The notes beneath the pieces are model-generated. The model was not told the DNA's origin. It did no database searches and saw nothing but the letters and a program-made list of their open reading frames with translations. Shown in pieces: positions 1 through 5,483 of a stretch of 11,375 nucleotides of DNA (position 1 is the stretch's first letter; each line of letters opens with the position of its first letter). This DNA is from Pseudomonadota bacterium (GTDB lineage Bacteria > Desulfobacterota > Desulfobulbia > Desulfobulbales > SURF-16), in the NCBI GenBank assembly GCA_030597865.1, contig JAUVQZ010000077.1, positions 1 through 11,375 of the forward strand, read 5' to 3'. Made by a program: the position numbers and the translations under genes.

Positions 1-97
1 ACAGCAACAGGGCCTTACACCCTAGGGGCCATAGCTGCATGTCTCATGCCAACAAAGGAGGAAAACCCTCCCGATACCAATTTTCTTCAAAAACCTG

Positions 98-125
98 TTG
101 CCAAAGATAAAAATATGTATATATT
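98..125 (+). promoter_or_regulatory. Predicted sigma-70 promoter for rpoZ
   Basis: TTGCCA (98-103, 5 of 6 to the -35 consensus) is separated by 16 nt from TATATT (120-125, 5 of 6 to the -10 consensus). Transcription would start near 132 and give a leader of about 118 nt, rich in T between about 150 and 178, ahead of the rpoZ start at 250. Both hexamers were read directly from sequence; activity is inferred. Confidence 0.55.
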
Positions 126-249
126 TATTGGGTTCTGGTGTGGGGAAAGGTGTTTTTTTATTTTTCTCTTTTTATTTCACATAGTTACACAAGAAGTTCC
201 AGGATACCCCCTTTCGACTTCTCATAATTTCCCTGGAGGAAATGTATTT

Positions 250-516
250 ATGGCCCGGATTACTGTTGAAGACTGCTTGAGTCAAATTGGTAATGAAAAT
301 CGTTTTTCCCTTATTCACCTTGGCGTTGCCCGGGTAAAACAACACCGCAAGGGCCAGCCCTTTCTGACCAAGGGCAAGAATAAGGAAACCGTCATGACCC
401 TGCGGGAAATTGCCGCCGGCCAGGTGACCTTTGACAATATCAAGTCCCTGGGCCAGCCCCCCCAGGCAGAGACAGAGGTTGTTGCCGAAGCCCCCACCCC
501 GGAAAACGATAAATAA
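250..516 (+). CDS. rpoZ: DNA-directed RNA polymerase omega subunit
   Basis: This 88-residue protein is the small omega subunit, which helps assemble and stabilise RNA polymerase by clamping the beta-prime subunit and, in many bacteria, forms part of a ppGpp site. The N-terminus MARITVEDCL and the later NRFSL, KETVMTLREIAAGQV segment are the conserved omega signature, and the length fits the family (about 70-110 aa). The acidic, Ala/Pro/Glu-rich tail is typical of the variable C-terminus. The reading frame stays open upstream to base 1, but the start at 250 is chosen because the family begins at MARI and a strong GGAGGA ribosome site lies at 235-240, 9 nt before the ATG. The upstream extension (MPTKEEN...) has no family support. 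An intrinsic terminator follows, so the gene appears to be a single transcription unit or the last gene of one. Confidence 0.95.
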   Translation: MARITVEDCLSQIGNENRFSLIHLGVARVKQHRKGQPFLTKGKNKETVMTLREIAAGQVTFDNIKSLGQPPQAETEVVAEAPTPENDK

Positions 517-525
517 TCCCTAGAC

Positions 526-571
526 AGGCCCTTGCTCCCCCACTCCACCATTGGAAACAAGGGCCTTTTTT
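526..571 (+). terminator. Intrinsic terminator after rpoZ
   Basis: AGGCCCTTG (526-534) pairs perfectly with CAAGGGCCT (558-566), a 9-bp GC-rich stem, directly followed by a T run to 571. The loop is long (23 nt). It lies 10 nt after the rpoZ stop and separates rpoZ from dnaJ, whose start is at 602. Confidence 0.8.
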
Positions 572-601
572 ATACTGTAATACGAGACCTTCTATTTTTT
601 C

Positions 602-1705
602 ATGAATCAAGATTTCTACGACACCCTTGGGGTTGATCGCTCTGCCTCTGCCGCCGAAGTTAAGAAAGCCTATCGTAAACAAGCGATGAAGTATCACCCT
701 GACCGTAACCAGGGGGACAAAGAGGCTGAAGACAAATTCAAGGCGGCCGCCGAGGCCTACGAGGTACTCAGCGACAGCGAGAAGAGAAAAATCTACGACC
801 AGTACGGCGCTGAAGGCCTCCGGAGCTCCGGCTTCCGGGGCGGCCCTGGAAATTTCGAGGATATCTTCTCAAATTTTGGCGATGTTTTCGGCGACCTGTT
901 TGGCTTTGGCGGCGGACGGCGGGAACAAAACGGCCCTGTCCAGGGTGCGGACCTGCGTTACGACCTCACCATTTCCTTCATGGAGGCCATCCATGGCTGC
1001 GAACATGAGGTTGAGATAACCAAACGTGACACCTGCTGGACCTGTGAGGGCACCGGCGCCCGGCCCGGCCACAAACCTGAGACATGCGGCATGTGCCAGG
1101 GGACAGGTCAGGTCACCCGTTCCCAGGGATTCTTTCGGGTGGCCACCCCCTGTCCTGAATGCCGGGGCCAGGGCCAGGTCATCAAGGAACCCTGCACCGA
1201 CTGCAACGGCGGCGGCCTGGTCCGCAAAGACAAAACCGTCTCCCTGAAAATTCCTGCCGGTGTCGACACCGGCGCCCGCATGCGCCTGCGTGGCGAGGGT
1301 GAGGGTGGCCGGCGCGGCGGCCCTGGCGGCGATCTCTATGTTGTTATCCATGTTGAGGCACACGATTTTTTCGAGCGCGACGGTGACCGTATCTATTGCC
1401 AGGTCCCCCTGACCATGACCCAGGCTGCCCTGGGATGCACCCTGGATATCCCCACAGTGCATGGCGAAACCTCCTTCACCTTTGCCAAAGGTGTACAGTC
1501 GGGCCAGACCTTTCAACTTGAGGGCAAGGGTGCACCCAGCCTCCGCACCCGGGGTGTTGGGCAGATGATCATTGAGGTGCAGATCATTACCCCCACCAAG
1601 CTCACCAAAAAACAGGTGGAACTCCTGGAAGAATTTGCCGAGATTGAGGATGCCAAACAGACAGACGACGGCTTTTTTTCCCGCCTCTTTAAAAAGGCGG
1701 AATAA
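602..1705 (+). CDS. dnaJ: Molecular chaperone DnaJ (type I Hsp40)
   Basis: Cytosolic co-chaperone that delivers unfolded clients to DnaK and stimulates its ATPase. At 367 aa it has the full type I layout: J domain at residues 1-70 with the HPD triad at 32-34; Gly/Phe-rich linker at about 73-107; zinc-finger domain with four CxxC pairs (C145/C148, C162/C165, C184/C187, C198/C201), each followed by a G-x-G type element; then the C-terminal client-binding and dimerisation region. The start is fixed by the family N-terminus (D-F-Y-D-T-L-G-V). No Shine-Dalgarno sequence precedes the ATG: the 20 nt upstream are pyrimidine-rich with a T run ending at 600. No dnaK or grpE is in the window. moaC starts 5 nt after the stop, so the two are likely co-transcribed, an unusual pairing with no evident functional link. 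Confidence 0.97.
   Translation: MNQDFYDTLGVDRSASAAEVKKAYRKQAMKYHPDRNQGDKEAEDKFKAAAEAYEVLSDSEKRKIYDQYGAEGLRSSGFRGGPGNFEDIFSNFGDVFGDLFGFGGGRREQNGPVQGADLRYDLTISFMEAIHGCEHEVEITKRDTCWTCEGTGARPGHKPETCGMCQGTGQVTRSQGFFRVATPCPECRGQGQVIKEPCTDCNGGGLVRKDKTVSLKIPAGVDTGARMRLRGEGEGGRRGGPGGDLYVVIHVEAHDFFERDGDRIYCQVPLTMTQAALGCTLDIPTVHGETSFTFAKGVQSGQTFQLEGKGAPSLRTRGVGQMIIEVQIITPTKLTKKQVELLEEFAEIEDAKQTDDGFFSRLFKKAE
1681..1700 (+). promoter_or_regulatory. Near-perfect 20-bp palindrome at the dnaJ 3' end
   Basis: CCGCCT (1681-1686) and AGGCGG (1695-1700) are exact inverted repeats. The spacer CTTTAAAA continues the symmetry except for one mismatch (C1687/A1694). It encodes the dnaJ C-terminus. Its right arm contains the only purine-rich stretch (AAGGCGG) that could serve as the moaC ribosome site, 10 nt before the moaC ATG. 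A hairpin here could hide that site until ribosomes finish dnaJ; the coupling role is inference. Confidence 0.4.
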
Positions 1706-1710
1706 TAACA

Positions 1711-2193
1711 ATGACAGACAGTAAAAAATTCAGCCATTTTGACGAGGCAGGCAATGCCCGCATGGTGGATGTCAGCGCCAAGCTTGACACCACCCGGCAG
1801 GCCACGGCCCAGGGCACCATCACCATGAGCCCGGACTGTTTCAACCTGGTCAAGCAAGGTTCCATTGCCAAGGGTGACGTCCTTGGCGTCGCCAGGCTGG
1901 CCGGTATCATGGCCGCCAAAAAAGTGGACAGCCTCATCCCCCTCACCCACCCCCTGCCCATCACCAAGGCGGATGTGGAATTTGAGCTGGACGAAGCGTC
2001 TTCAACCATTACAGTCTTGGCCACGGTGGGTATTACCGGCAAGACAGGGGTAGAGATGGAGGCCCTCACCGCAGTCTCGGTGGCAACCCTGACCATCTAC
2101 GACATGTGCAAGGCCATTGACAAAGGAATGGAAATTTCAAATATCTACCTGCTCAAAAAAACAGGTGGCAAAAGCGGCACCTATGTACGATAG
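1711..2193 (+). CDS. moaC: Cyclic pyranopterin monophosphate synthase MoaC
   Basis: Second step of molybdenum cofactor synthesis: converts the 3',8-cyclo-GTP made by MoaA into cyclic pyranopterin monophosphate. The 160-aa length is normal for MoaC. Signature segments are FSHFDEAGNARMVDVSAK at the start, SLIPLTHPLP around residue 75 and GVEMEALTAVSVA around 113. With a constant offset of 3 from E. coli MoaC (recalled numbering), the known active-site residues fall on K54, H80, D131 and K134, all present. No other Moco gene is in the window, so MoaC appears to sit apart from its pathway behind dnaJ. Moco is needed by formate dehydrogenases and other oxidoreductases of anaerobes. The stop codon is TAG. 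Confidence 0.97.
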   Translation: MTDSKKFSHFDEAGNARMVDVSAKLDTTRQATAQGTITMSPDCFNLVKQGSIAKGDVLGVARLAGIMAAKKVDSLIPLTHPLPITKADVEFELDEASSTITVLATVGITGKTGVEMEALTAVSVATLTIYDMCKAIDKGMEISNIYLLKKTGGKSGTYVR

Positions 2194-2229
2194 TTTACAG
2201 GGTCCTGCTTTTATTGAATTGACAACCAT

Positions 2230-2255
2230 AAGAGGAGGGGCCACAGCCTCTTCTT
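2230..2255 (+). terminator. Stem-loop after moaC, weak terminator
   Basis: Bases 2230-2238 pair with 2247-2255 (9 bp including one G-T pair) around an 8-nt loop. Only a short TTT follows, so termination would be weak. It lies 37 nt after the moaC stop and abuts the TTGACA of the next promoter, consistent with a boundary between transcription units. Confidence 0.35.
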
Positions 2256-2282
2256 TGACATTAAAAACAAGTCTGGTAACAT
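2255..2282 (+). promoter_or_regulatory. Predicted extended -10 promoter for dksA
   Basis: A perfect -35 hexamer TTGACA (2255-2260) lies 16 nt before TAACAT (2277-2282), which keeps the key T1, A2 and T6 of the -10 box and is preceded by TGG at 2274-2276 (the TGn extended element). Transcription would begin near 2289, 25 nt before the dksA ATG, leaving room for the GGAG ribosome site at 2303-2306. Confidence 0.6.
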
Positions 2283-2313
2283 TTTTACAACCAGCATAAT
2301 ATGGAGATAAGCC

Positions 2314-2676
2314 ATGAACGAAGAGAGACTGGCCTATTTTAAAGAAAAGCTCGAGAATATGAACCAGGAGATCCTGGCAGGAGCTGACAAGACCCTCAAC
2401 GAGATGACTGACAGCGCCGGCAACTACCCTGATCCAGCTGACAGGGCCACCGCCGAATCAGACCGCAATTTCGAGTTACGTATCCGTGACCGTGAACGCA
2501 AACTCATGGCCAAGATCAAGGAGGCCGAAGAACGCATCGAAGACGAGAGCTTCGGCATCTGTGAAGACTGCGGGGACGACATAAGCGATAAACGGCTTGA
2601 GGCCCGCCCGGTGACCACCCTCTGCATCAATTGCAAGACCAAACAGGAAAATGATGAGAAGGCCAAGGGCAGCTGA
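2314..2676 (+). CDS. dksA: RNA polymerase-binding transcription factor DksA
   Basis: DksA enters the secondary channel of RNA polymerase and, with ppGpp, redirects transcription in the stringent response. The 120-aa protein has an N-terminal helix, a coiled coil whose tip carries D40-x2-D43-x-A45 (matching D71, D74 and A76 of E. coli DksA with a constant offset of 31), a DRERKL helix, and a complete four-Cys zinc finger C83-x2-C86-x17-C104-x2-C107 with the family string RLEARP before the second Cys pair. It is about 30 residues shorter at the N-terminus than E. coli DksA (151 aa), common in this family outside the gammaproteobacteria. The start has a GGAG ribosome site 7 nt upstream. A TraR/DksA-like paralog is the alternative, but both the coil tip and the zinc finger favour true DksA. 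It has its own promoter; the galT-like gene follows 79 nt later without a terminator. Confidence 0.93.
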   Translation: MNEERLAYFKEKLENMNQEILAGADKTLNEMTDSAGNYPDPADRATAESDRNFELRIRDRERKLMAKIKEAEERIEDESFGICEDCGDDISDKRLEARPVTTLCINCKTKQENDEKAKGS

Positions 2677-2755
2677 TTTCCCCCCTGACGCCATGGGAAC
2701 TGCCTGCATTTCGCATTACACTGGCAACAGCAAATGCTTATAAACGGGGATAACG

Positions 2756-3757
2756 ATGCCCGAGTTACGTAAAGACCCTGTCCTGGGGCGCTGGATCATC
2801 ATTGCCAAGGAACGCGGCAAGCGCCCCACCGACTTCATCATCAATGAACCACCCACCAAGGGTGGTTTCTGTCCCCTATGCCCAGGCAACGAAAAAACCA
2901 CGCCAGCCGAGGTCCTCGGCTATGGCACCCCCGGCCGCCTTGCCAACACCCCCGGCTGGACCCTGCGGGTCGTCCCCAATAAATATCCTGCCCTGATCAT
3001 TGAGGGCGACCTGAATAAAGAGGGCGAAGGCCTCTACGACAAGATGAACGGCATTGGCGCCCATGAGGTTCTCATTGATACGCCAAACCATGATGAGACC
3101 TTCTCCAGGCTGCCCTTTGAGCGGATGAAGGATGTCTTTCTTGCCTTCCGGGATCGGCTGGTGGACCTGAGTCGTGATGAACGGTTCAAATATGTGATGA
3201 TCTTCAAAAACCACGGCCGGGCCGCCGGGGCATCCCTGGAACACTCCCATTCCCAGCTTGTTGCCCTGCCCATCCTGCCCCGGATGATCGTCTCGGAACT
3301 GGCCGGCAGCCTCTCCTACTACAAATATAAGGAGCGCTGTGTCTACTGCGACATTATTCGCCAGGAGATTAAACAGCAGACCCGCATTGTCTGCGAGAAT
3401 GACCATTTCATCGTAATCACCCCCTGGGCGCCCCGTTCACCCTTTGAGATGTGGGTACTGCCCAAACATCACTCCTCATCCTATATCACCCAGAGTGATG
3501 AGCAATTCCAGGCCCTGACCCGGATTTTCGCCGAGGCCATGTACCGCCTGGAGAGCTGTATACCCAATGTACCCTATAATTTTGTCCTGCACGGCGCACC
3601 GCTTCGCTCAGAACCCATGCGCCATTACCACTGGCATTTTGAGATCATGCCCAAGCTCACCAATATTGCCGGATTTGAATGGGGTTCCGGTTTTTACATA
3701 AACCCCACTCCCCCTGAAGACGCTGCGAAATTTCTGCGGAAGGTCTCTGTTACGTAA
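2756..3757 (+). CDS. galT: Galactose-1-phosphate uridylyltransferase family protein
   Basis: A HIT-superfamily nucleotidyltransferase of the GalT type, 333 aa (E. coli GalT about 348). GalT moves UMP from UDP-glucose to galactose-1-phosphate through a uridylyl-histidine intermediate in the Leloir pathway. Visible features: a first metal site, FCPLCPGNE (C39, C42), with H112 and H163 as probable further ligands; the active-site motif H163-S-H165-S-Q, H165 being the expected nucleophile; a second Cys pair C195/C198; and the C-terminal HYHWHFEI histidine cluster at about 290-294. The motif is H-S-H-S-Q rather than the E. coli-type H-P-H-x-Q, so substrate choice is uncertain: an ADP-glucose- or other sugar-1-phosphate-specific relative is possible. 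A GGGGA ribosome site (2746-2750) sits 5 nt before the ATG. No galK, galE or other sugar gene is adjacent, so the Leloir role is not supported by context. Likely read from the dksA promoter. Confidence 0.85.
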   Translation: MPELRKDPVLGRWIIIAKERGKRPTDFIINEPPTKGGFCPLCPGNEKTTPAEVLGYGTPGRLANTPGWTLRVVPNKYPALIIEGDLNKEGEGLYDKMNGIGAHEVLIDTPNHDETFSRLPFERMKDVFLAFRDRLVDLSRDERFKYVMIFKNHGRAAGASLEHSHSQLVALPILPRMIVSELAGSLSYYKYKERCVYCDIIRQEIKQQTRIVCENDHFIVITPWAPRSPFEMWVLPKHHSSSYITQSDEQFQALTRIFAEAMYRLESCIPNVPYNFVLHGAPLRSEPMRHYHWHFEIMPKLTNIAGFEWGSGFYINPTPPEDAAKFLRKVSVT

Positions 3758-3806
3758 CCACCTCCGCTGGCAAAACAGATTGGCAGTAGCCACAACAAGG
3801 TGCATT

Positions 3807-4157
3807 ATGAAAAAGATATTACTTGTCGACGACGAAGAGTCCATCCATCTCCTCTATCGTGACGAGCTGGAAGAGGCTGGCTATGAGGTGCACTCCGCCC
3901 TCTCCGGTGATGAGGCCCTAAACACCCTGGAAATCATCAAGCCCGATCTGGTCATCCTTGACATCAATATGCCAGGTATAAACGGTATTGACACCCTGCG
4001 CAGCATGAAGGAAAAGATGCCTACCCTGCCCGTTATCCTCAGCTCTGCTTACCAGGAATTCAAGCAGGATCTGGCCTCCTGGGCCTCTGACGACTACATC
4101 GTCAAATCCGCTGACCTCAGTGAGCTTTTGGCGTCTGTCCGCAAACATCTCTCGTAG
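3807..4157 (+). CDS. Single-domain response regulator (receiver only)
   Basis: A 116-aa stand-alone REC domain with no output domain, CheY/Spo0F-like in architecture. MKKILLVDDEE supplies the acidic pocket (D8, D9), the phospho-acceptor is D52 in VILDINMPG, the switch Ser is S79 or S80 in PVILSS, and the conserved Lys is K100 in DDYIVKS. The longer frame from 3780 adds nine residues with no family support; the ATG at 3807 begins exactly where receivers begin and has AAGG at 3797-3800. No histidine kinase is encoded nearby, so the partner is unknown. It lies 49 nt after the GalT-family gene and may be co-transcribed. The stop is TAG. Such proteins relay phosphate or act by binding partners; which applies here cannot be told. 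Confidence 0.9.
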   Translation: MKKILLVDDEESIHLLYRDELEEAGYEVHSALSGDEALNTLEIIKPDLVILDINMPGINGIDTLRSMKEKMPTLPVILSSAYQEFKQDLASWASDDYIVKSADLSELLASVRKHLS

Positions 4158-4161
4158 GGGT

Positions 4162-4193
4162 ATCTTGAATACGTAGATTTTTTTGTTCAAGAT
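4162..4193 (+). promoter_or_regulatory. Stem-loop with an overlapping possible promoter
   Basis: ATCTTGAA (4162-4169) and TTCAAGAT (4186-4193) form a perfect 8-bp inverted repeat around a 16-nt loop containing seven T. The same bases offer a modest promoter: TTGAAT (4165-4170), 17 nt, CAAGAT (4188-4193), which would start RNA at about 4200, exactly at the 5' edge of the structured block at 4199-4362. It could instead be a protein-binding palindrome, or a hairpin at the end of the receiver gene (stop at 4157). It lacks a downstream T run, so it is not a good terminator. Confidence 0.35.
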
Positions 4194-4198
4194 CGGAT

Positions 4199-4362
4199 GG
4201 GCGCAGACGAGGGAATTCCCTGAAAGGGGTAAGGGGGCCCAGGTGACACCCCGGGAGCACCCCCAAAGGAGGTATTGGCAAGAACCCTTGGGCTGCATGG
4301 AGTTGATACCGGGGTCTCCATACCCTACCCAATTTTCGAGCATAACGCTGAGACCGTCGCCC
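4199..4362 (+). ncRNA. Candidate structured RNA (rod-like fold)
   Basis: No convincing protein is encoded here, yet the block can fold into four strictly nested helices: GGGC+GACG (4199-4209) with CGTC+GCCC (4355-4362); AAA, GGGTA and GGG within 4223-4235 with CCC, TACCC and TTT within 4323-4335; ACCCCGG (4248-4254) with CCGGGGT (4309-4315); and CCCAAAGG (4262-4269) with CCCTTGGG (4285-4292, one mismatch). A competing hairpin ATGGAG/CTCCAT (4297-4302/4316-4321) overlaps the third helix. The size (about 164 nt), the rod shape and an internal open region (4210-4222 opposite 4336-4354) resemble 6S RNA, but I recognise no diagnostic 6S sequence. Found by eye in GC-rich sequence, where chance pairing is easy. 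Confidence 0.28.
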
Positions 4363-4398
4363 GGACAGCGCAGACTCCGAGCCGCCCCCACTGGACCT

Positions 4399-4551
4399 TA
4401 GAAAGTGCCTGTCCAGAAATGAGGATTTTAGCCGGACATCAAGGACTGCGAAAAAAATAAGCCCAGGCATATATATGATATTCCGAGCATTATTTTTTGA
4501 GCAAGACGCAGAGGTACGGCGAAAAGACCATTTATGGACAGACACTAGAAA
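4399..4551. mobile_element. MITE-like palindromic element with target duplication
   Basis: The 141-bp core at 4405-4545 begins GTGCCTGTCCAGAAAT and ends with the inverse of GTGTCTGTCCATAAAT (14 of 16 matches), and the symmetry continues, imperfectly, almost to the centre near 4475: TTTTAGCC against TTTTCGCC, a run of A followed by TAA on each side, then an alternating ATAT core. The core is flanked by the perfect direct repeat TAGAAA (4399-4404 and 4546-4551), as expected for a 6-bp target duplication. No transposase is encoded. This is the structure of a non-autonomous miniature inverted-repeat element; family and copy number cannot be judged from one window. The RNA of either strand would form a long hairpin. 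Its right end supplies TGGACA (4535-4540), 17 nt before CATAAC (4558-4563), a possible weak promoter toward folE2. Confidence 0.7.
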
Positions 4552-4598
4552 GCCATACATAACTACTGTCCTCTTCCTGTAACACCAGACGCCAGACC

Positions 4599-5336
4599 AT
4601 GAAAGATATCCAGAGCCAACAGGACCATCGCCGAATCGGCATTGAAAAGGTGGGAGTGAAAGAAATCTCCTACCCCATCACGGTCCTGGACAAGGCCCAC
4701 CATCACCAGCGCACTGTGGCCACCGTCAACATGTCGGTGAACCTTCCCCACCACTTCAAGGGGACCCACATGAGCCGCTTTATTGAGATCCTCAACCGCT
4801 TCCACGGAAATATCAACCTGCGCAGCTTCCACCTCATCCTTGAAGAGATGAAGGAGAAACTTGAGGCCCAACAAGCCCATATGGAGGTCGAGTTCCCCTA
4901 TTTCCTCCAGAAGGCAACCAGCAGCAAGACCGGATTACTCAGGGAGTATAGCTGCAAGATGCACGGCACCTATGACTCCGAGGATGACCTCACCCTGGAG
5001 TTCCGGGTTCCCATCGCCCCGCCGGGCGTAGAGCAAACTGGAGAAGGCCTGCCTGAGTCCCTGGGGCATTGGGGCAATGCCGACATCTGTGTACGCTTTC
5101 GCCACTTCATCTGGATTGAGGATCTTATTCAGGTGGTGGAAGAGGTCACCAGCCATGACCTCAAGTGGTCCACGGCCCAGCCAAAGCCCAACCGTCACCC
5201 CCTGTCCGTCGAGCAGCTGGCCAAGGATCTGGGCCAGCGCCTCAATGACCACCCAGCCATCTCATGGTTCTCCGTCACTGTTGAAAACCTCTCTGAAGGT
5301 TTTTCCACCTTCGCCACCATCGAAGGCCCCCAGTAA
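4599..5336 (+). CDS. folE2: FolE2/MptA-family protein lacking active-site motifs
   Basis: A 245-aa member of the FolE2 (GTP cyclohydrolase IB) family, which normally makes dihydroneopterin triphosphate from GTP for folate and related pathways. The N-terminal half is clearly FolE2: I-x-K-V-G-V-K-E-I, LPHHFKGTHMSRFIEIL (residues 49-65) and AHMEVEFPYF (93-102), and FRHFIWIEDLI (168-177) is also retained. Known active family members carry LCPCSK, GAHNQR, a TE-x-AY-x-NP-x-FVED segment and a C-terminal HNHSAYA. Here the equivalent regions read APPGVEQTGEGLPES (140-154), HWGNADI (157-163), PNRHPLSVEQL (197-207) and LSEGFSTFATIE (231-242), so the metal-binding Cys and the conserved His residues are missing. 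The frame is uninterrupted, so this is not a decayed gene in the simple sense. No Shine-Dalgarno sequence is visible; the start is set by homology. A different activity or a structural role is possible. The family call is firm; the GTP cyclohydrolase activity is doubtful. Confidence 0.85.
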   Translation: MKDIQSQQDHRRIGIEKVGVKEISYPITVLDKAHHHQRTVATVNMSVNLPHHFKGTHMSRFIEILNRFHGNINLRSFHLILEEMKEKLEAQQAHMEVEFPYFLQKATSSKTGLLREYSCKMHGTYDSEDDLTLEFRVPIAPPGVEQTGEGLPESLGHWGNADICVRFRHFIWIEDLIQVVEEVTSHDLKWSTAQPKPNRHPLSVEQLAKDLGQRLNDHPAISWFSVTVENLSEGFSTFATIEGPQ

Positions 5337-5483
5337 CGCACCCTTCCCACCGAAACTTGCCTGGATTATGCCCCTAAAATTTCACTGGTTTCCTCTGCCC
5401 TATTGCGTTAAGTAGGGTATAGTTTACGGTTTTCTTGTTCACCTAAGCCCCTTTGCTAATCACCCCATCACGATGGAATCACC

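Noticed and set aside
57..71. GGAGG/CCTCC hairpin that could end an upstream gene
   Set aside because: The stem is 5 bp and the first T run begins 7 nt after it. No upstream coding frame can be identified in bases 1-45, so a terminator call is not supported.
46..249. N-terminal extension of the rpoZ frame (68 residues, including a very hydrophobic stretch)
   Set aside because: Omega subunits begin at MARI, there is a strong ribosome site just before 250, and a promoter-like sequence lies inside the extension. The open frame looks accidental.
869..1711. Long open frame of 280 codons on the - strand
   Set aside because: It is the antisense shadow of GC-rich dnaJ, which has full domain support.
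2715..2744. ATTACA-N18-TATAAA as a promoter for the GalT-family gene
   Set aside because: The predicted RNA start (about 2751) would lie after the GGGGA ribosome site, leaving an almost leaderless message despite that site.
4226..4267. G- and C-run cluster as a CRISPR-like or tandem repeat
   Set aside because: The runs are irregular in length and spacing with no repeat unit; they are better explained as paired arms of a folded RNA.
3918..4560. Overlapping - strand frames (157 and 147 codons) covering the receiver gene and the gap after it
   Set aside because: They mix antisense of the receiver, the candidate RNA block and the palindromic element. The composition is low-information and no family motif is visible.
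5403..5430. Promoter for glyS built from TTGCGT and TATAGT or TACGGT
   Set aside because: TATAGT lies only 9 nt after TTGCGT, and TACGGT matches the -10 box at 3 of 6. No combination with correct spacing is convincing.
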